Shown piece after piece: positions 7,396 through 15,379 of a stretch of 39,057 nt of DNA (positions within the stretch are counted from its first letter, which is position 1; each line of letters opens with the position of its first letter). The translations under genes and the position numbers were made by a program. This stretch comes from a bacterium (GTDB lineage: Bacteria > Patescibacteriota > Patescibacteriia > JAHIZJ01): NCBI GenBank assembly GCA_030699685.1, contig JAUYLJ010000013.1, positions 1 to 39,057 of the forward strand, written 5' to 3'. The notes below the pieces were generated by a model that saw only the letters and a program-made list of their open reading frames with translations, was not told the origin of the DNA and did no database searches.

Positions 7396-8121
7396 TTAAT
7401 CAAATTCGTTCAAAGAGTGATTCCACGTGCAATATTCGCATGATGAATGCCGCTTGGGAATCGGGCCGGACAGTAGATCAACGGCACGCTCAAAGAGTTT
7501 CTTCGCCCGACGCACGTCAGTCCCAACTTTCACCACTTTAGTCTCAAACTCCAGACTACCATTTTCCCGAACCTCTCTGGGATAATAATACAGCAGATAC
7601 GCGTGGTCGGTAGTAGCATAACCATTCTCATTTATAAGAAGCGTGTAGGCGTCGAGCTGGCTTTGGTAATACCGTTCCGAGTCTCCCGGCCGAGGAGCGC
7701 TCCCCCGGGTCTTATAGTCGAGCGGAATGTATACATCGCCATCAAGCAGGCAATCGTCCAGCGCGCCAAATAGCTTCGCTTGGCGCTTTGTATCAACATA
7801 CTCTATTCCGGTACGCCAGTTCCTCCAGCGGTTCATGAGACTTAAGTCAGGCATCAGACGGCCCCGCACCTGACCCGCAAGCTCCGGCGGCAGTTCATCC
7901 TTCACCCTGTATACATCCATATAGTCTTTAATCACCAAATCCATCCCTCCAGGAAGCGATGGGAAAATCCCTCTCGGACGATGTATCTTTTCTTTATGAT
8001 GCAGCCAAAAACAGCGAGGGCACTCGTTGAATAAATTTAATCCCGTGCTCGGTGAAAGCCGTATCAGGCCATTCTGTCTCACCGGAGCTGGTGTTTTGGC
8101 GAACATATTAGTTTGGGGCAT
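7396..8121 (-). CDS. PD-(D/E)XK nuclease (Cas4/RecB-like)
   Basis: About 241 residues. An N-terminal SPSTGLNLFNECPRCFWL element is typical of the Cas4/AddB/RecB-type nuclease superfamily; FGALDDCLL supplies the metal-binding Asp, and YIPLDYKTRG matches the catalytic D-x-K. Tyr-Tyr-Gln-Ser-Gln-Leu-Asp further on fits motif QxxxY-like helices. Cysteine pairs at the N-terminus (CPRC) and C-terminus (CEYC) could hold a zinc or 4Fe-4S cluster, as in Cas4. Start is uncertain: ATG at 8121 overlaps truB by 14 bases, ATG at 8106 lies one base after its stop; neither has an SD. There is no CRISPR array in the window, so a general DNA-processing role is more likely than Cas4. Confidence 0.8.
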   Translation of the reverse strand: MPQTNMFAKTPAPVRQNGLIRLSPSTGLNLFNECPRCFWLHHKEKIHRPRGIFPSLPGGMDLVIKDYMDVYRVKDELPPELAGQVRGRLMPDLSLMNRWRNWRTGIEYVDTKRQAKLFGALDDCLLDGDVYIPLDYKTRGSAPRPGDSERYYQSQLDAYTLLINENGYATTDHAYLLYYYPREVRENGSLEFETKVVKVGTDVRRAKKLFERAVDLLSGPIPKRHSSCEYCTWNHSLNEFD

Positions 8122-8773
8122 ATTGGCTGAAATAATTTTGGTACTCTTCCGGGCGCACTGCCTGTCGTGACTCAAAATTCCCTACCCTCGTGCGTACCAG
8201 TCCCACAAGATGCCCCCCGGTACCAAGCTTTTGGCCCAAATCGCGGGCGAAAGCGCGGACATAAAATCCCGAGCTGGTTACTAAGCGCACTTTTACGAAG
8301 GGCCAGGAATATTCACGTAACTCTACCTGGTAGAGTTTCACCGTTCGGGGTTGCATTTCTACGGATTGACCGCGCCGGATTCGGCGGTGTGCGGGCTGGC
8401 CGTTGATTTTTATCGCGCTGTACACAGGGGGAACCTGTTGTATTTCTCCCAGAAACGCGCGAACAGCCTCGCCTACTTCCTTTTCTGATGGCTTCCCGCG
8501 AACAATACTCTTGGTCTTTTCCCCCTCACTGTCATCAGTAGAACTATTTTCACCAAGCTTGATAGTGGCGGCATACTCCTTCTCTTTTGTTACCAACGTA
8601 GAGAGGCGCTTCGTTCCCTCCCGGCCAAGCCCAACGACTAAGACCCCTTCTGCCATCGGATCAAGCGTGCCAGCGTGGCCGATTTTGCGAATTCCGGTAA
8701 TTTTTCTCAATCGGTTGATGACGTCATGAGAAGTCGGTCCCGAAGACTTGTATACACCTATTATCCGTTCCAT
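8108..8773 (-). CDS. truB: tRNA pseudouridine(55) synthase TruB
   Basis: Makes pseudouridine 55 in the T loop of tRNAs. The family signature GHAGTLDPMAEGVL is at about residues 32-45, with the catalytic Asp in TLDP, and the KEYAATIKLG, PPVYSAIKINGQPAHRRIRRG and TSSGFYVRAFARDLG motifs follow in order. At 221 residues it stops after the catalytic domain and lacks the C-terminal PUA or TruB-C extension of ordinary family members, which are near 300. It is the first gene of a probable three-gene operon and has its own promoter at 8807-8834. Confidence 0.95.
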   Translation of the reverse strand: MERIIGVYKSSGPTSHDVINRLRKITGIRKIGHAGTLDPMAEGVLVVGLGREGTKRLSTLVTKEKEYAATIKLGENSSTDDSEGEKTKSIVRGKPSEKEVGEAVRAFLGEIQQVPPVYSAIKINGQPAHRRIRRGQSVEMQPRTVKLYQVELREYSWPFVKVRLVTSSGFYVRAFARDLGQKLGTGGHLVGLVRTRVGNFESRQAVRPEEYQNYFSQYAPN

Positions 8774-8806
8774 ACAGTAACAAGATTAACTCTTTTTTCT
8801 ATTTTT

Positions 8807-8834
8807 AGTATACCATTCGTATAGACGCTGACAA
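8807..8834 (-). promoter_or_regulatory. Promoter of the truB operon
   Basis: On the minus strand TTGTCA (8829-8834), a 16-base spacer and TATACT (8807-8812). The predicted leader is about 27 nt and shows no clear SD. Confidence 0.65.
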
Positions 8835-8843
8835 ATCGTATGA

Positions 8844-8870
8844 TAAAAAAAGCACCTGCTTCCAGGTGCT
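8844..8870 (-). terminator. Intrinsic terminator of the 8887-9105 gene
   Basis: Perfect 8-bp stem AGCACCTG/CAGGTGCT with a four-base loop, followed on the minus strand by seven T residues. Confidence 0.9.
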
Positions 8871-8886
8871 CAAGCGCCAATCCGAA

Positions 8887-9105
8887 CTATGTCCTTCCCC
8901 CGACGGCGCGAACCACCACGCAACCATGAGGACGTCCGAACAGCACGCCATCCTTCCATTTGATAGTCGTCTGATCCTCCGTCACATGAAGGATCTCGCC
9001 TTCCACCCACTCGCCACATTGGAGTAGCATACCCACGCGTCCTCTATACGGAATCGGTTGACCGTCTCGATCCTTGTGCGTAGAGTACTTGACCTTTTTC
9101 GGCAT
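8887..9105 (-). CDS. Small conserved-looking basic protein, SH3-like barrel predicted (72 aa)
   Basis: It begins with a basic MPKKVKYSTHKDRDG stretch, then alternating hydrophobic strands (GRVGMLLQCGEWVEGEIL, TTIKWKDGVLFGRPHGCVVV) that look like a small SH3/Tudor-type barrel, possibly nucleic-acid-binding. No family name can be given. The gene is unusually well equipped: a complete SD AAAGGAGGTGATC just before the ATG, a promoter at 9157-9185 and its own terminator. High, constitutive expression is therefore likely. Function unknown. Confidence 0.8.
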   Translation of the reverse strand: MPKKVKYSTHKDRDGQPIPYRGRVGMLLQCGEWVEGEILHVTEDQTTIKWKDGVLFGRPHGCVVVRAVGGRT

Positions 9106-9156
9106 AGATCACCTCCTTTCAGGCCGCTGAGTCAGAAATGGTGACAACCACAAAAC

Positions 9157-9185
9157 ATTCTATATCTGTTGGCTGAAAGAATCAA
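9157..9185 (-). promoter_or_regulatory. Promoter of the 8887-9105 gene
   Basis: On the minus strand TTGATT (9180-9185), a 17-base spacer and TAGAAT (9157-9162), giving a leader of about 45 nt ending in a near-complete anti-SD match. Confidence 0.6.
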
Positions 9186-9189
9186 GGGG

Positions 9190-9552
9190 TTATTTCCGGA
9201 TTTTTTTCTGAGACACGGCCGGCAGCTTCATCAAATGCATATAGAGAAGCGCGGCAGATAGGGTCAGCGGCAAAGCAAGCAATAAACCGATAAGCAACCG
9301 GTTGCTGCCGGCGAAGAAATACGCATCGATACCAAGCGCCACTCCGGCTACAGCCAAGAGCCAGGCTCCTAGCTTCATCTCAAACCATGAAACAACCACG
9401 GCTAATACGGAGAAGCTGGCTATAGCGAAAAAAAGCCAGTAGGCCGACTGCAGCTCCTTCCAGCCCTCTCCCATGAAAAAAAGGCCAATATACACGCCCG
9501 CTGAGGTAGCCAAGAGACGGCCGGTGATGAGGTACATGTGTGATTGCAACAT
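9190..9552 (-). CDS. Small integral membrane protein (four predicted TM helices)
   Basis: 120 residues with hydrophobic segments at about 10-27, 35-57, 62-82 and 88-108, and a basic C-terminus (SQKKIRK) that probably stays cytoplasmic. No recognisable family. It begins nine bases after the dehydrogenase-like gene at 9562, so it is probably the last gene of the alkD-MFS-ABC-dehydrogenase cluster. No terminator is visible after its stop. Confidence 0.7.
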   Translation of the reverse strand: MLQSHMYLITGRLLATSAGVYIGLFFMGEGWKELQSAYWLFFAIASFSVLAVVVSWFEMKLGAWLLAVAGVALGIDAYFFAGSNRLLIGLLLALPLTLSAALLYMHLMKLPAVSQKKIRK

Positions 9553-9561
9553 TATTGTAAG

Positions 9562-10827
9562 TTAATTGCTTGAATACGTGACGCGGTAGATTGCCCCCGC
9601 TTTGTCGTCTGAGACATACATCACTCCGTTGTTATCAAAACCTATTCCTACCGGCCTGCCCCAGGCATCGCCATTGTTTTCCAGCCAACCGCTGATGAAA
9701 TTCGTTGCCCCGGGCGAATCCTGAGACGTATCAATTCTGACAACTTTATATCCGGTGGGTACAGTTCGATTCCATGAACCATGAAACGCGATAAAAAGGT
9801 CATTATTCATCGCCGCAGGAAAAGCATGCGTTTCGGGAAGGAAACCCAAACCCAGTGGCGCCGAATGGGCCTGCATCTCATAGCGCGGAAAAGCTGTTTC
9901 AGTTTGACAAAACTCCGCCCTTTCCGGAAATTCCGGGTTTGCCTCTCCCCGGCCGTAACAATACGGCCAGCCATAGTGTTTCCCTTTTGTCAGAATATTA
10001 ACTTCTTCGGGCGGGAGGTTATCACCAATTCGGTCTCGCCCGTTGTCCACTGACCACAATTCATCACCATGAAAAACGATGCCCACGGAATTACGTAAGC
10101 CTTCCGCGAAAATCTCTTCTCCGCCACCATCTAGGTTATACCTTACGACTGCGGCCCGACGCCGGTCTGATTCTTCACAAATATTGCAGCTGGATCCCAC
10201 GGAGACATAGAGCGCGTTATCCGGGCCAACCACAACCGTACGAGTGCTGTGCCCACCATCCGAGGGTAAGTCACGAATTAATGGCAGCTTGGGATCATAG
10301 GCGGTGCCGCCGTTTTTACTGTACATGACTATCTGGCTTTCTTCGGCAACATACAAAACCCCGTCATGCCAGTCGACGCTATGGACGTTGCGCAAACCGT
10401 TATCTATCGTTCGCACTTCGTCGGCCACGCCGTCAGCATCTTGATCAGGTAGCTCAATAAGTTTACCCGAACCCTTGTCCGCAACAATCAGCGTGTTATC
10501 GCTATCAAAATCAAAAAACCGTGGCGCATCCAGTCCGGCGGCGTACACTGATATCGCGAAACCTTCCGGCAGATTGAGCTGACGCGCAATCGCAAAAGCA
10601 CCAATGGCATATTCCGGCGGGATGTTGATGGCACTAGCGGCCAGTTTGTCGAGTTCGTCCCCGTTGTCCGGGCTGGCGTTTGTGTTCGGGTTGAGATTGT
10701 TTTCTTTTATCGCCAGTTCGGAGATATCAAAATTCAACCAAGCGGTGTTTTCGGCGATAAATTTACCAACGTATATTCCCCCTCCCACCAATAGAATAAG
10801 TAGAATGAGAACAAATGTTCGTTTCAT
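9562..10827 (-). CDS. PQQ-type sorbosone/glucose dehydrogenase-like beta-propeller, membrane-anchored
   Basis: An N-terminal hydrophobic anchor (about 4-24) and Asn/Asp-rich linker are followed by a six-bladed propeller (about 80-421). Marks of the soluble glucose/sorbosone dehydrogenase family are LPEGFAISVYAAGLDAPR at the start, GGHSTRTVVVGPDNALYVSVG (the catalytic His region), GLRNSVGIVFH, and a C-terminal GRPVGIGFDNNGVMYVSDD. The family oxidises sugars using PQQ and calcium, outside the cytoplasm. Whether this cell can obtain PQQ is not shown here. AAGGAGGG precedes the ATG. The gene follows the ABC permease by 12 bases. Cys-x2-Cys in the SSCNICEES loop could form a disulfide. Confidence 0.88.
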   Translation of the reverse strand: MKRTFVLILLILLVGGGIYVGKFIAENTAWLNFDISELAIKENNLNPNTNASPDNGDELDKLAASAINIPPEYAIGAFAIARQLNLPEGFAISVYAAGLDAPRFFDFDSDNTLIVADKGSGKLIELPDQDADGVADEVRTIDNGLRNVHSVDWHDGVLYVAEESQIVMYSKNGGTAYDPKLPLIRDLPSDGGHSTRTVVVGPDNALYVSVGSSCNICEESDRRRAAVVRYNLDGGGEEIFAEGLRNSVGIVFHGDELWSVDNGRDRIGDNLPPEEVNILTKGKHYGWPYCYGRGEANPEFPERAEFCQTETAFPRYEMQAHSAPLGLGFLPETHAFPAAMNNDLFIAFHGSWNRTVPTGYKVVRIDTSQDSPGATNFISGWLENNGDAWGRPVGIGFDNNGVMYVSDDKAGAIYRVTYSSN

Positions 10828-10839
10828 ATTCCCTCCTTG

Positions 10840-12060
10840 TTATTTTGAACGAAAATGTTTTAGCAAAAAGTTAAACGAAAGTTTTTTGCTGACTTCCATG
10901 GCGCCCAAAGCAAATAAGCGGTGAGCGGCCCACAAGCCGACCGCCACGTAGACCAGCATTGCCGCAATCCCCAAGGCGGACTCCCAGCCGGCAATCGCTC
11001 CGATTGAGGTCCTGAAGAGAAGCACCAGCGCTGAAGTGAACGGGAAATAACTGGTGATGACCGCAACCGGGCCGTTTGGATCGGCTATCAATGGCGTGGC
11101 TAGATATATCGGGAAAATCGACAGGATAATGAAAAGCGATGAAAAGCTCTGGGCCTCTCGATGATTCGGCATGGCCGAACCCACTCCCACCATGACGCTG
11201 GAGATGAAAAGAAACCCCGTGAAAATATAGAATACCGCCAGAATAATCTGCCAGAAGCCGATTGGGACCTCGGCCCAGTTGATTTGAAATTCGATCAGGT
11301 TTGTGGTGGTGTTGTAGGCCACGATTCCAAAAGCAATAAGAGTGAGCAACTGAGTGATAGCCACTCCGGTCAATCCTAAAATCTTGCCCCAGACAAGCTG
11401 ACGGGCCGGTACGATTGAAAGCATTGTTTCAATCATGCGGTTCTCCTTCTCTTCGGACACGCTGGCCAGCATGAAGCTGGCCGAGAGAATCACCAGAAGA
11501 AAATACAACACTACCGACACAATCGGTATTAAAAAGACCTCAATTCCTTGCTGCACCTCTTCGCCTTCATCATAGATCGTAGTGGAAACCGCGATTTCAG
11601 AGTTAAAAAGTTCGCGTTGCTCCTGACTCTCTATATTTTGCAAGATGCTCTGTTTCAAAAGCGTTCGGGCCAGTTCGCTGAAACGATCGCGGGAAAGCAA
11701 GCCCGTGTCCTGGGCGTAGACGGCAATCCCCTGGTCACTGGCGAGTGTTGGCGGGTAGACAATCGCCGCATCAACTTCTCCGGAAACAACCAACTGTCGG
11801 GCGCGATCAGCGTCATCTATCCGCTCAAGGCTCTCGGTAAACAGGCTATCCCGCAACACCCCGGCGCTGTCGACCAAAACAATTCGCTTCGCCTCTTTGG
11901 CTTCTTCTTCGATTTTCTTTTCTACTGATTGCGCCGTGGCGCTCACAAGGGTCCCGATGACGATATAGAAAATCGGCAGCAGCAGAACAATCGCCCAAAA
12001 CGATTTACTGCGAACAATTTTGAGATATTCGCGCTTGGCGATAAGAAGTATCTTATTCAT
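10840..12060 (-). CDS. ABC-2 type transporter permease (NatB/YhaP-like)
   Basis: 406 residues: one TM helix near the N-terminus (about 19-42), a large extracytoplasmic domain of about 140 residues, then five C-terminal helices from about residue 180 with the SEEKENRMIETMLSI coupling segment typical of ABC-2 exporters. It pairs with the ATPase whose 3' end overlaps its start by 8 bases. The family exports sodium, small peptides or drugs; the substrate here is unknown. The following dehydrogenase gene starts 12 bases after it. Confidence 0.9.
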   Translation of the reverse strand: MNKILLIAKREYLKIVRSKSFWAIVLLLPIFYIVIGTLVSATAQSVEKKIEEEAKEAKRIVLVDSAGVLRDSLFTESLERIDDADRARQLVVSGEVDAAIVYPPTLASDQGIAVYAQDTGLLSRDRFSELARTLLKQSILQNIESQEQRELFNSEIAVSTTIYDEGEEVQQGIEVFLIPIVSVVLYFLLVILSASFMLASVSEEKENRMIETMLSIVPARQLVWGKILGLTGVAITQLLTLIAFGIVAYNTTTNLIEFQINWAEVPIGFWQIILAVFYIFTGFLFISSVMVGVGSAMPNHREAQSFSSLFIILSIFPIYLATPLIADPNGPVAVITSYFPFTSALVLLFRTSIGAIAGWESALGIAAMLVYVAVGLWAAHRLFALGAMEVSKKLSFNFLLKHFRSK

Positions 12061-12949
12061 TGGACTCTGAAATCATGACAAAAATCTCCTGGAGAGAAGG
12101 CGCGTCAATTTCAAATTTCTGCATTTTCAGCTTCCTGGAGACGAGATGTTCCAGTATACGTTCGGACGTCACTCCGTCAAGCGGAATGAGTTCGGCCCGA
12201 TGACCGTCCACGGAAGACCGAAAAAGATCTTTGGCTTCGGGCAAGGTTCCCGAAAAGTCAACATGGATCCGGTTTTCGCCAAATTGTCTCCTCACTTCAC
12301 CCACCTCGCCGTACAATCGTCTCCGGCCTTGGTGGATCATGATCAGGCGATCGGCTATTTTCTCGACTTCATCCATCAGGTGAGTGATGAACATGATTGT
12401 GGCTCCGTGAGCCCGCCGCTCTTCGAGCATTTCCATAAACAAGGCCCGATTGACCGGATCCAATCCCTTGGTAGGTTCATCAAGGATAAGAATCTCCGGG
12501 TTGTTAATCAGGGTCAGGCCCAGCTGAATTTTTTGCTGCTGACCGGAGGACAGGCGCTTTACTTTCTCCTTGGCTTTGTCCGCCAATCCCACCCGCTCGA
12601 GAAATCGTTCCGACCATTGTATTGCTTCGTTTTTAGCCACGCCCTTGAGACTACCTACATAGGTCATGGTTTCCAAAACATTGGAGGAAGTATACAAGCC
12701 GCGCTCTTCCGGCAAATATCCTATCCGACTGGCAATAGTTTCGTCGTAACGCCGGCCCTGTATCAATAATTCACCAGCGGACGGCCGCATCAGTCCCAAT
12801 AAACACCGAACGGTGGTCGTTTTTCCTGATCCGTTCGCCCCCAGGAAAGCAAAGACTTCACCGCGCCGCACCTCAAAGCTGAGGTCGTGAACCACTTCTT
12901 GCCGACCAAAGCGCTTTGAAAATTTATCCACTGAAATAACGGTTTCCAT
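12053..12949 (-). CDS. ABC transporter ATP-binding protein (NatA-like, with C-terminal DUF4162-type region)
   Basis: 298 residues with all ATPase motifs: Walker A GANGSGKTT (about 37-45), signature LSSGQQQK, Walker B LILDEPTKGLD, and the switch His in MFITHLMDE. The last 70 residues match the DUF4162-type extension of ABC-2 exporter ATPases. It energises the adjacent permease; the two genes overlap by 8 bases. GGGAGAGG lies directly upstream of the ATG, 20 bases after the MFS gene. Confidence 0.95.
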   Translation of the reverse strand: METVISVDKFSKRFGRQEVVHDLSFEVRRGEVFAFLGANGSGKTTTVRCLLGLMRPSAGELLIQGRRYDETIASRIGYLPEERGLYTSSNVLETMTYVGSLKGVAKNEAIQWSERFLERVGLADKAKEKVKRLSSGQQQKIQLGLTLINNPEILILDEPTKGLDPVNRALFMEMLEERRAHGATIMFITHLMDEVEKIADRLIMIHQGRRRLYGEVGEVRRQFGENRIHVDFSGTLPEAKDLFRSSVDGHRAELIPLDGVTSERILEHLVSRKLKMQKFEIDAPSLQEIFVMISESNE

Positions 12950-12969
12950 ACCTCTCCCATACTACTCCA

Positions 12970-14178
12970 TCAGTCCGATACTTTCAAATTCCTTTGCCGT
13001 GTTTGGCGGTTCTCGGCAATCAACCAGTTGATTATCACTAAAATAAACATAGCGAGCGCCGCCACTATGAAGCTCATTTGGATCACGTTTATCAAAAAAG
13101 CCAGTATTCCGTAAAACACGAATTTCGAAAACATCGAGGCCGTGTTTCTGTACATTGATGTTGAAAGAGGGTCCTTCGCCTCGCCTTTTTCCAATAGCGA
13201 GCTGTCAAGCGGGATCAACACCATCACGCTGACAAAGCCGATGATGAATGAGCTGGCGTAAAAGAATATCGTGTGTTCAAAAAACAGCCGTGAAAGCCAG
13301 ATCAACGCCACGCTAATACCGCCGATAATCACGAACGCGGAACGCCTTTTCTTGTCCACCCGGCCAGTAAAATAAGCGAAAATCATTGTCGCGATGGCTA
13401 CCACGATTGGCAGCAGAGCCACCGAGCTCACCGACTCATACACAAGATAGATAAACACCGGCCACATCACCGTTTCGGCCGATCCGTGGACGCCAAATAA
13501 TCCGATTGAGACGTAATCTTTCAGCTCCCTCCACTCACCAAAAAACTCGCGCCATGACAGCTGCCTTTTTTTGGGTCGATCGGAAACGCCCCGAATCCTC
13601 AGCAGCGGTATAACAGAACAAGCTAGAACGATCGCACTGACTATCAGCAGCACCTGCCGATTGAACGCGATGAGCAAAAAAGCACCAAGAGCGGGGGCCA
13701 ACATCGCCGCCAATTTGCTGATGATAAAATTAGAGCTGGCATCGCGGGAAATATTCTCATCGCGGGTACTGCACTTCATGAAATAAAACACATGCGCCAC
13801 CCAGTAGAGCGCGTCATAGATGGCGGCGAATAGCGCTATCCACACGAGCAAAGCCCAATTGTCAGGCTTCAAAGCGTACAATAAGCTGAAAAACACAATC
13901 AGTGCCACGGAAGCCGCCACAATCACCGCCCTGGCGCCGAATTTCCTCGTCAGCCACCGGGCAAGGAAATTCAACGGCACGTCAAAAAAATTGTACAAGA
14001 CATAATAAATAATTACTTCGCCGATCGTGTAGTCAAGCTCAAGGAAAAAGATTGGGATAAACACCGCCACCAGCGACTGAGCAAACACATGCAGCCAAAT
14101 AGAAGTCTCAAGCAAGAAGAAAGCGGATTTTATCCGGCGATGCAAGGAAAGATGGACATGAAAATGGAATAACTGCAT
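12970..14178 (-). CDS. Major facilitator superfamily transporter (12 TM)
   Basis: 402 residues with about twelve hydrophobic helices, a central basic loop (about 195-215, RIRGVSDRPKKRQ) and the loop 2-3 segment LARWLTRKFGARA, which is the MFS motif-A position. Substrate cannot be inferred. The start ATG at 14178 is 20 bases after the alkD-like gene, and the next gene follows after 20 bases, so it sits inside one closely packed cluster. A role in efflux is plausible given the adjacent ABC exporter, but this is inference. Confidence 0.88.
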   Translation of the reverse strand: MQLFHFHVHLSLHRRIKSAFFLLETSIWLHVFAQSLVAVFIPIFFLELDYTIGEVIIYYVLYNFFDVPLNFLARWLTRKFGARAVIVAASVALIVFFSLLYALKPDNWALLVWIALFAAIYDALYWVAHVFYFMKCSTRDENISRDASSNFIISKLAAMLAPALGAFLLIAFNRQVLLIVSAIVLACSVIPLLRIRGVSDRPKKRQLSWREFFGEWRELKDYVSIGLFGVHGSAETVMWPVFIYLVYESVSSVALLPIVVAIATMIFAYFTGRVDKKRRSAFVIIGGISVALIWLSRLFFEHTIFFYASSFIIGFVSVMVLIPLDSSLLEKGEAKDPLSTSMYRNTASMFSKFVFYGILAFLINVIQMSFIVAALAMFILVIINWLIAENRQTRQRNLKVSD

Positions 14179-14198
14179 TATAGATCTTCTCTACCTAA

Positions 14199-14906
14199 TT
14201 ACTTTTTCATATATGATTCTCTCAAGCTCTTCGGAAACTTCTCGATCGCGTAACGTAACATCGTCCTGGGCATATCCTTACTATGTTTTCGCAAGAACCG
14301 TTCTTCGGTTTTTCTGTCCCGATTCCCCACTTCGCGCAACATCCAGCCTACCGCCTTGTGAATCAAGTCATGGCTGTCTTTCAGCAGCACTTCGGCAATT
14401 TTCAGGGCATCGGTGAAATCTCCCTTTTTGATAAAGGCATAGGTGGACAGCATTGCCACTCGCTTCTGCCATAAGTCCTTTGACGTGGCCAGTATATAGA
14501 GGATTTCTCGCGGCTTGTCTTGCAAGTATTCACCAAGAAGATAGGGAGCCGAGCTGTCCACCAAATCCCAGTTGTTCACGTGCTTGAGATTTCGAAGATA
14601 AAGATTAACCGTGTCTTTTTTTTCGGCCAGAGCCCCCTCGCGGAACTGGATGTCCAAAATAAACAGGGCCGTCAGTCGGTGCTCGTGAATTTTGCTTTGA
14701 AGCAGCTTCTCAACATCTTTCAATGGCAGCGCTTTGAACCGTCTGGCCGCTTGGCGCTGGACCGGCACTTTGATGCCGATGAACTGGTCACCTTCACCGT
14801 AGTCCCCAGGCCCGGTTTTGAAAAACCAAGCCGCGATTTTGGCTTGTTTCTGGCTAGACAGGGATTGCAGTTCTTTTTTGATTTTTGACAATTCACTCAC
14901 AGGCAT
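14199..14906 (-). CDS. alkD: AlkD-like DNA alkylation repair protein
   Basis: 235 residues built of HEAT-like helical repeats. The N-terminal FFKTGPGDYGEGDQFIGIKVP is the family signature, and later NNWDLVDSSAPYLLGEYL and HDLIHKAVGWMLREVGNRD segments match the repeats carrying the catalytic Asp and the DNA-facing Trp. The family removes alkylated bases such as 3- and 7-methylpurines. The ATG follows an extended -10 by exactly six bases, so the mRNA is probably leaderless; no SD is present. It heads the cluster that continues to 9190. Confidence 0.92.
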   Translation of the reverse strand: MPVSELSKIKKELQSLSSQKQAKIAAWFFKTGPGDYGEGDQFIGIKVPVQRQAARRFKALPLKDVEKLLQSKIHEHRLTALFILDIQFREGALAEKKDTVNLYLRNLKHVNNWDLVDSSAPYLLGEYLQDKPREILYILATSKDLWQKRVAMLSTYAFIKKGDFTDALKIAEVLLKDSHDLIHKAVGWMLREVGNRDRKTEERFLRKHSKDMPRTMLRYAIEKFPKSLRESYMKK

Positions 14907-14912
14907 GGAAAT

Positions 14913-14921
14913 AGTATATCA
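14913..14921 (-). promoter_or_regulatory. Leaderless extended -10 promoter of alkD
   Basis: TGATATACT on the minus strand, then six bases, then ATG. The -35 position holds only T residues. The predicted transcription start coincides with the start codon. Confidence 0.6.
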
Positions 14922-14948
14922 TTGTTTCTCACGAAAAAAAACATTGCA

Positions 14949-14977
14949 TTGACAGTTATGTCAAAAAACGGTAGGTT
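14949..14977 (+). promoter_or_regulatory. Promoter of the 15013 gene with palindrome at the -35
   Basis: Consensus TTGACA (14949-14954), 17-base spacer, TAGGTT (14972-14977). The -35 is the left half of a perfect inverted repeat TTGACA-GTTA-TGTCAA (14949-14964), a good operator candidate between two divergent genes. Confidence 0.6.
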
Positions 14978-15012
14978 CTCAGCGGAGCCTGAACCAGCAA
15001 GGAGGGAGATAA

Positions 15013-15294
15013 ATGAACACGGCTTCAGCCCCGATCTTTCAGCGAGTAGACAGTGGCATCGAAGTGTTTCTCCCTAGCGAAAGGGAAAGAACCGCCATGA
15101 TCAGCCACGAGGAGATTGACACTCTTGTCGATCAGCTCATGGCCGACGAAAACGGGATCCGTCACCTGATCAGGGATCTCGGTACCGAACTGAGTCCGAC
15201 CACCCTCCGCCCGGTCGTAGAAGTCATTCTGGCACATCACGCCAGGGTGTTCGAGGATCTCAACCCAGCCACTCCGCTTCGTTCCATCGACTAG
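15013..15294 (+). CDS. Hypothetical acidic protein (93 aa)
   Basis: No family recognised and no signal peptide or membrane segment. Residues 25-80 look helical with a high Glu/Asp content (ISHEEIDTLVDQLMADENG). AAGGAGGGAGA precedes the ATG, the promoter is at 14949-14977 and a terminator follows the stop at once, so it is a well-defined single gene. The palindrome over its -35 suggests regulated expression. It is divergent from alkD, but a role in the same response is only a guess. Confidence 0.75.
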   Translation: MNTASAPIFQRVDSGIEVFLPSERERTAMISHEEIDTLVDQLMADENGIRHLIRDLGTELSPTTLRPVVEVILAHHARVFEDLNPATPLRSID

Positions 15295-15316
15295 ACCGCA
15301 TCTCCCGCGGTCTTTT
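15294..15316 (+). terminator. Intrinsic terminator of the 15013 gene
   Basis: Stem GACCGC (15294-15299) / GCGGTC (15307-15312) followed by TTTTATTATTTATT. It begins within the stop codon. Confidence 0.8.
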
Positions 15317-15334
15317 ATTATTTATTAAAACAAA

Positions 15335-15355
15335 CAGGCGAGGAAATCCCGCCTG
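15335..15355 (-). terminator. Intrinsic terminator of the 15380 gene
   Basis: On the minus strand, stem CAGGCG/CGCCTG with loop GGATTTCCC-like bases is followed by TTTGTTTTAA. It lies back to back with the convergent plus-strand terminator. Confidence 0.75.
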
Positions 15356-15379
15356 CCTGCTTCAAAGCTATGAAATTGT

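Noticed and set aside
7396-8121. Cas4 as part of a CRISPR-Cas locus
   Set aside because: No array, no other cas gene in the window, and an operon with truB instead.
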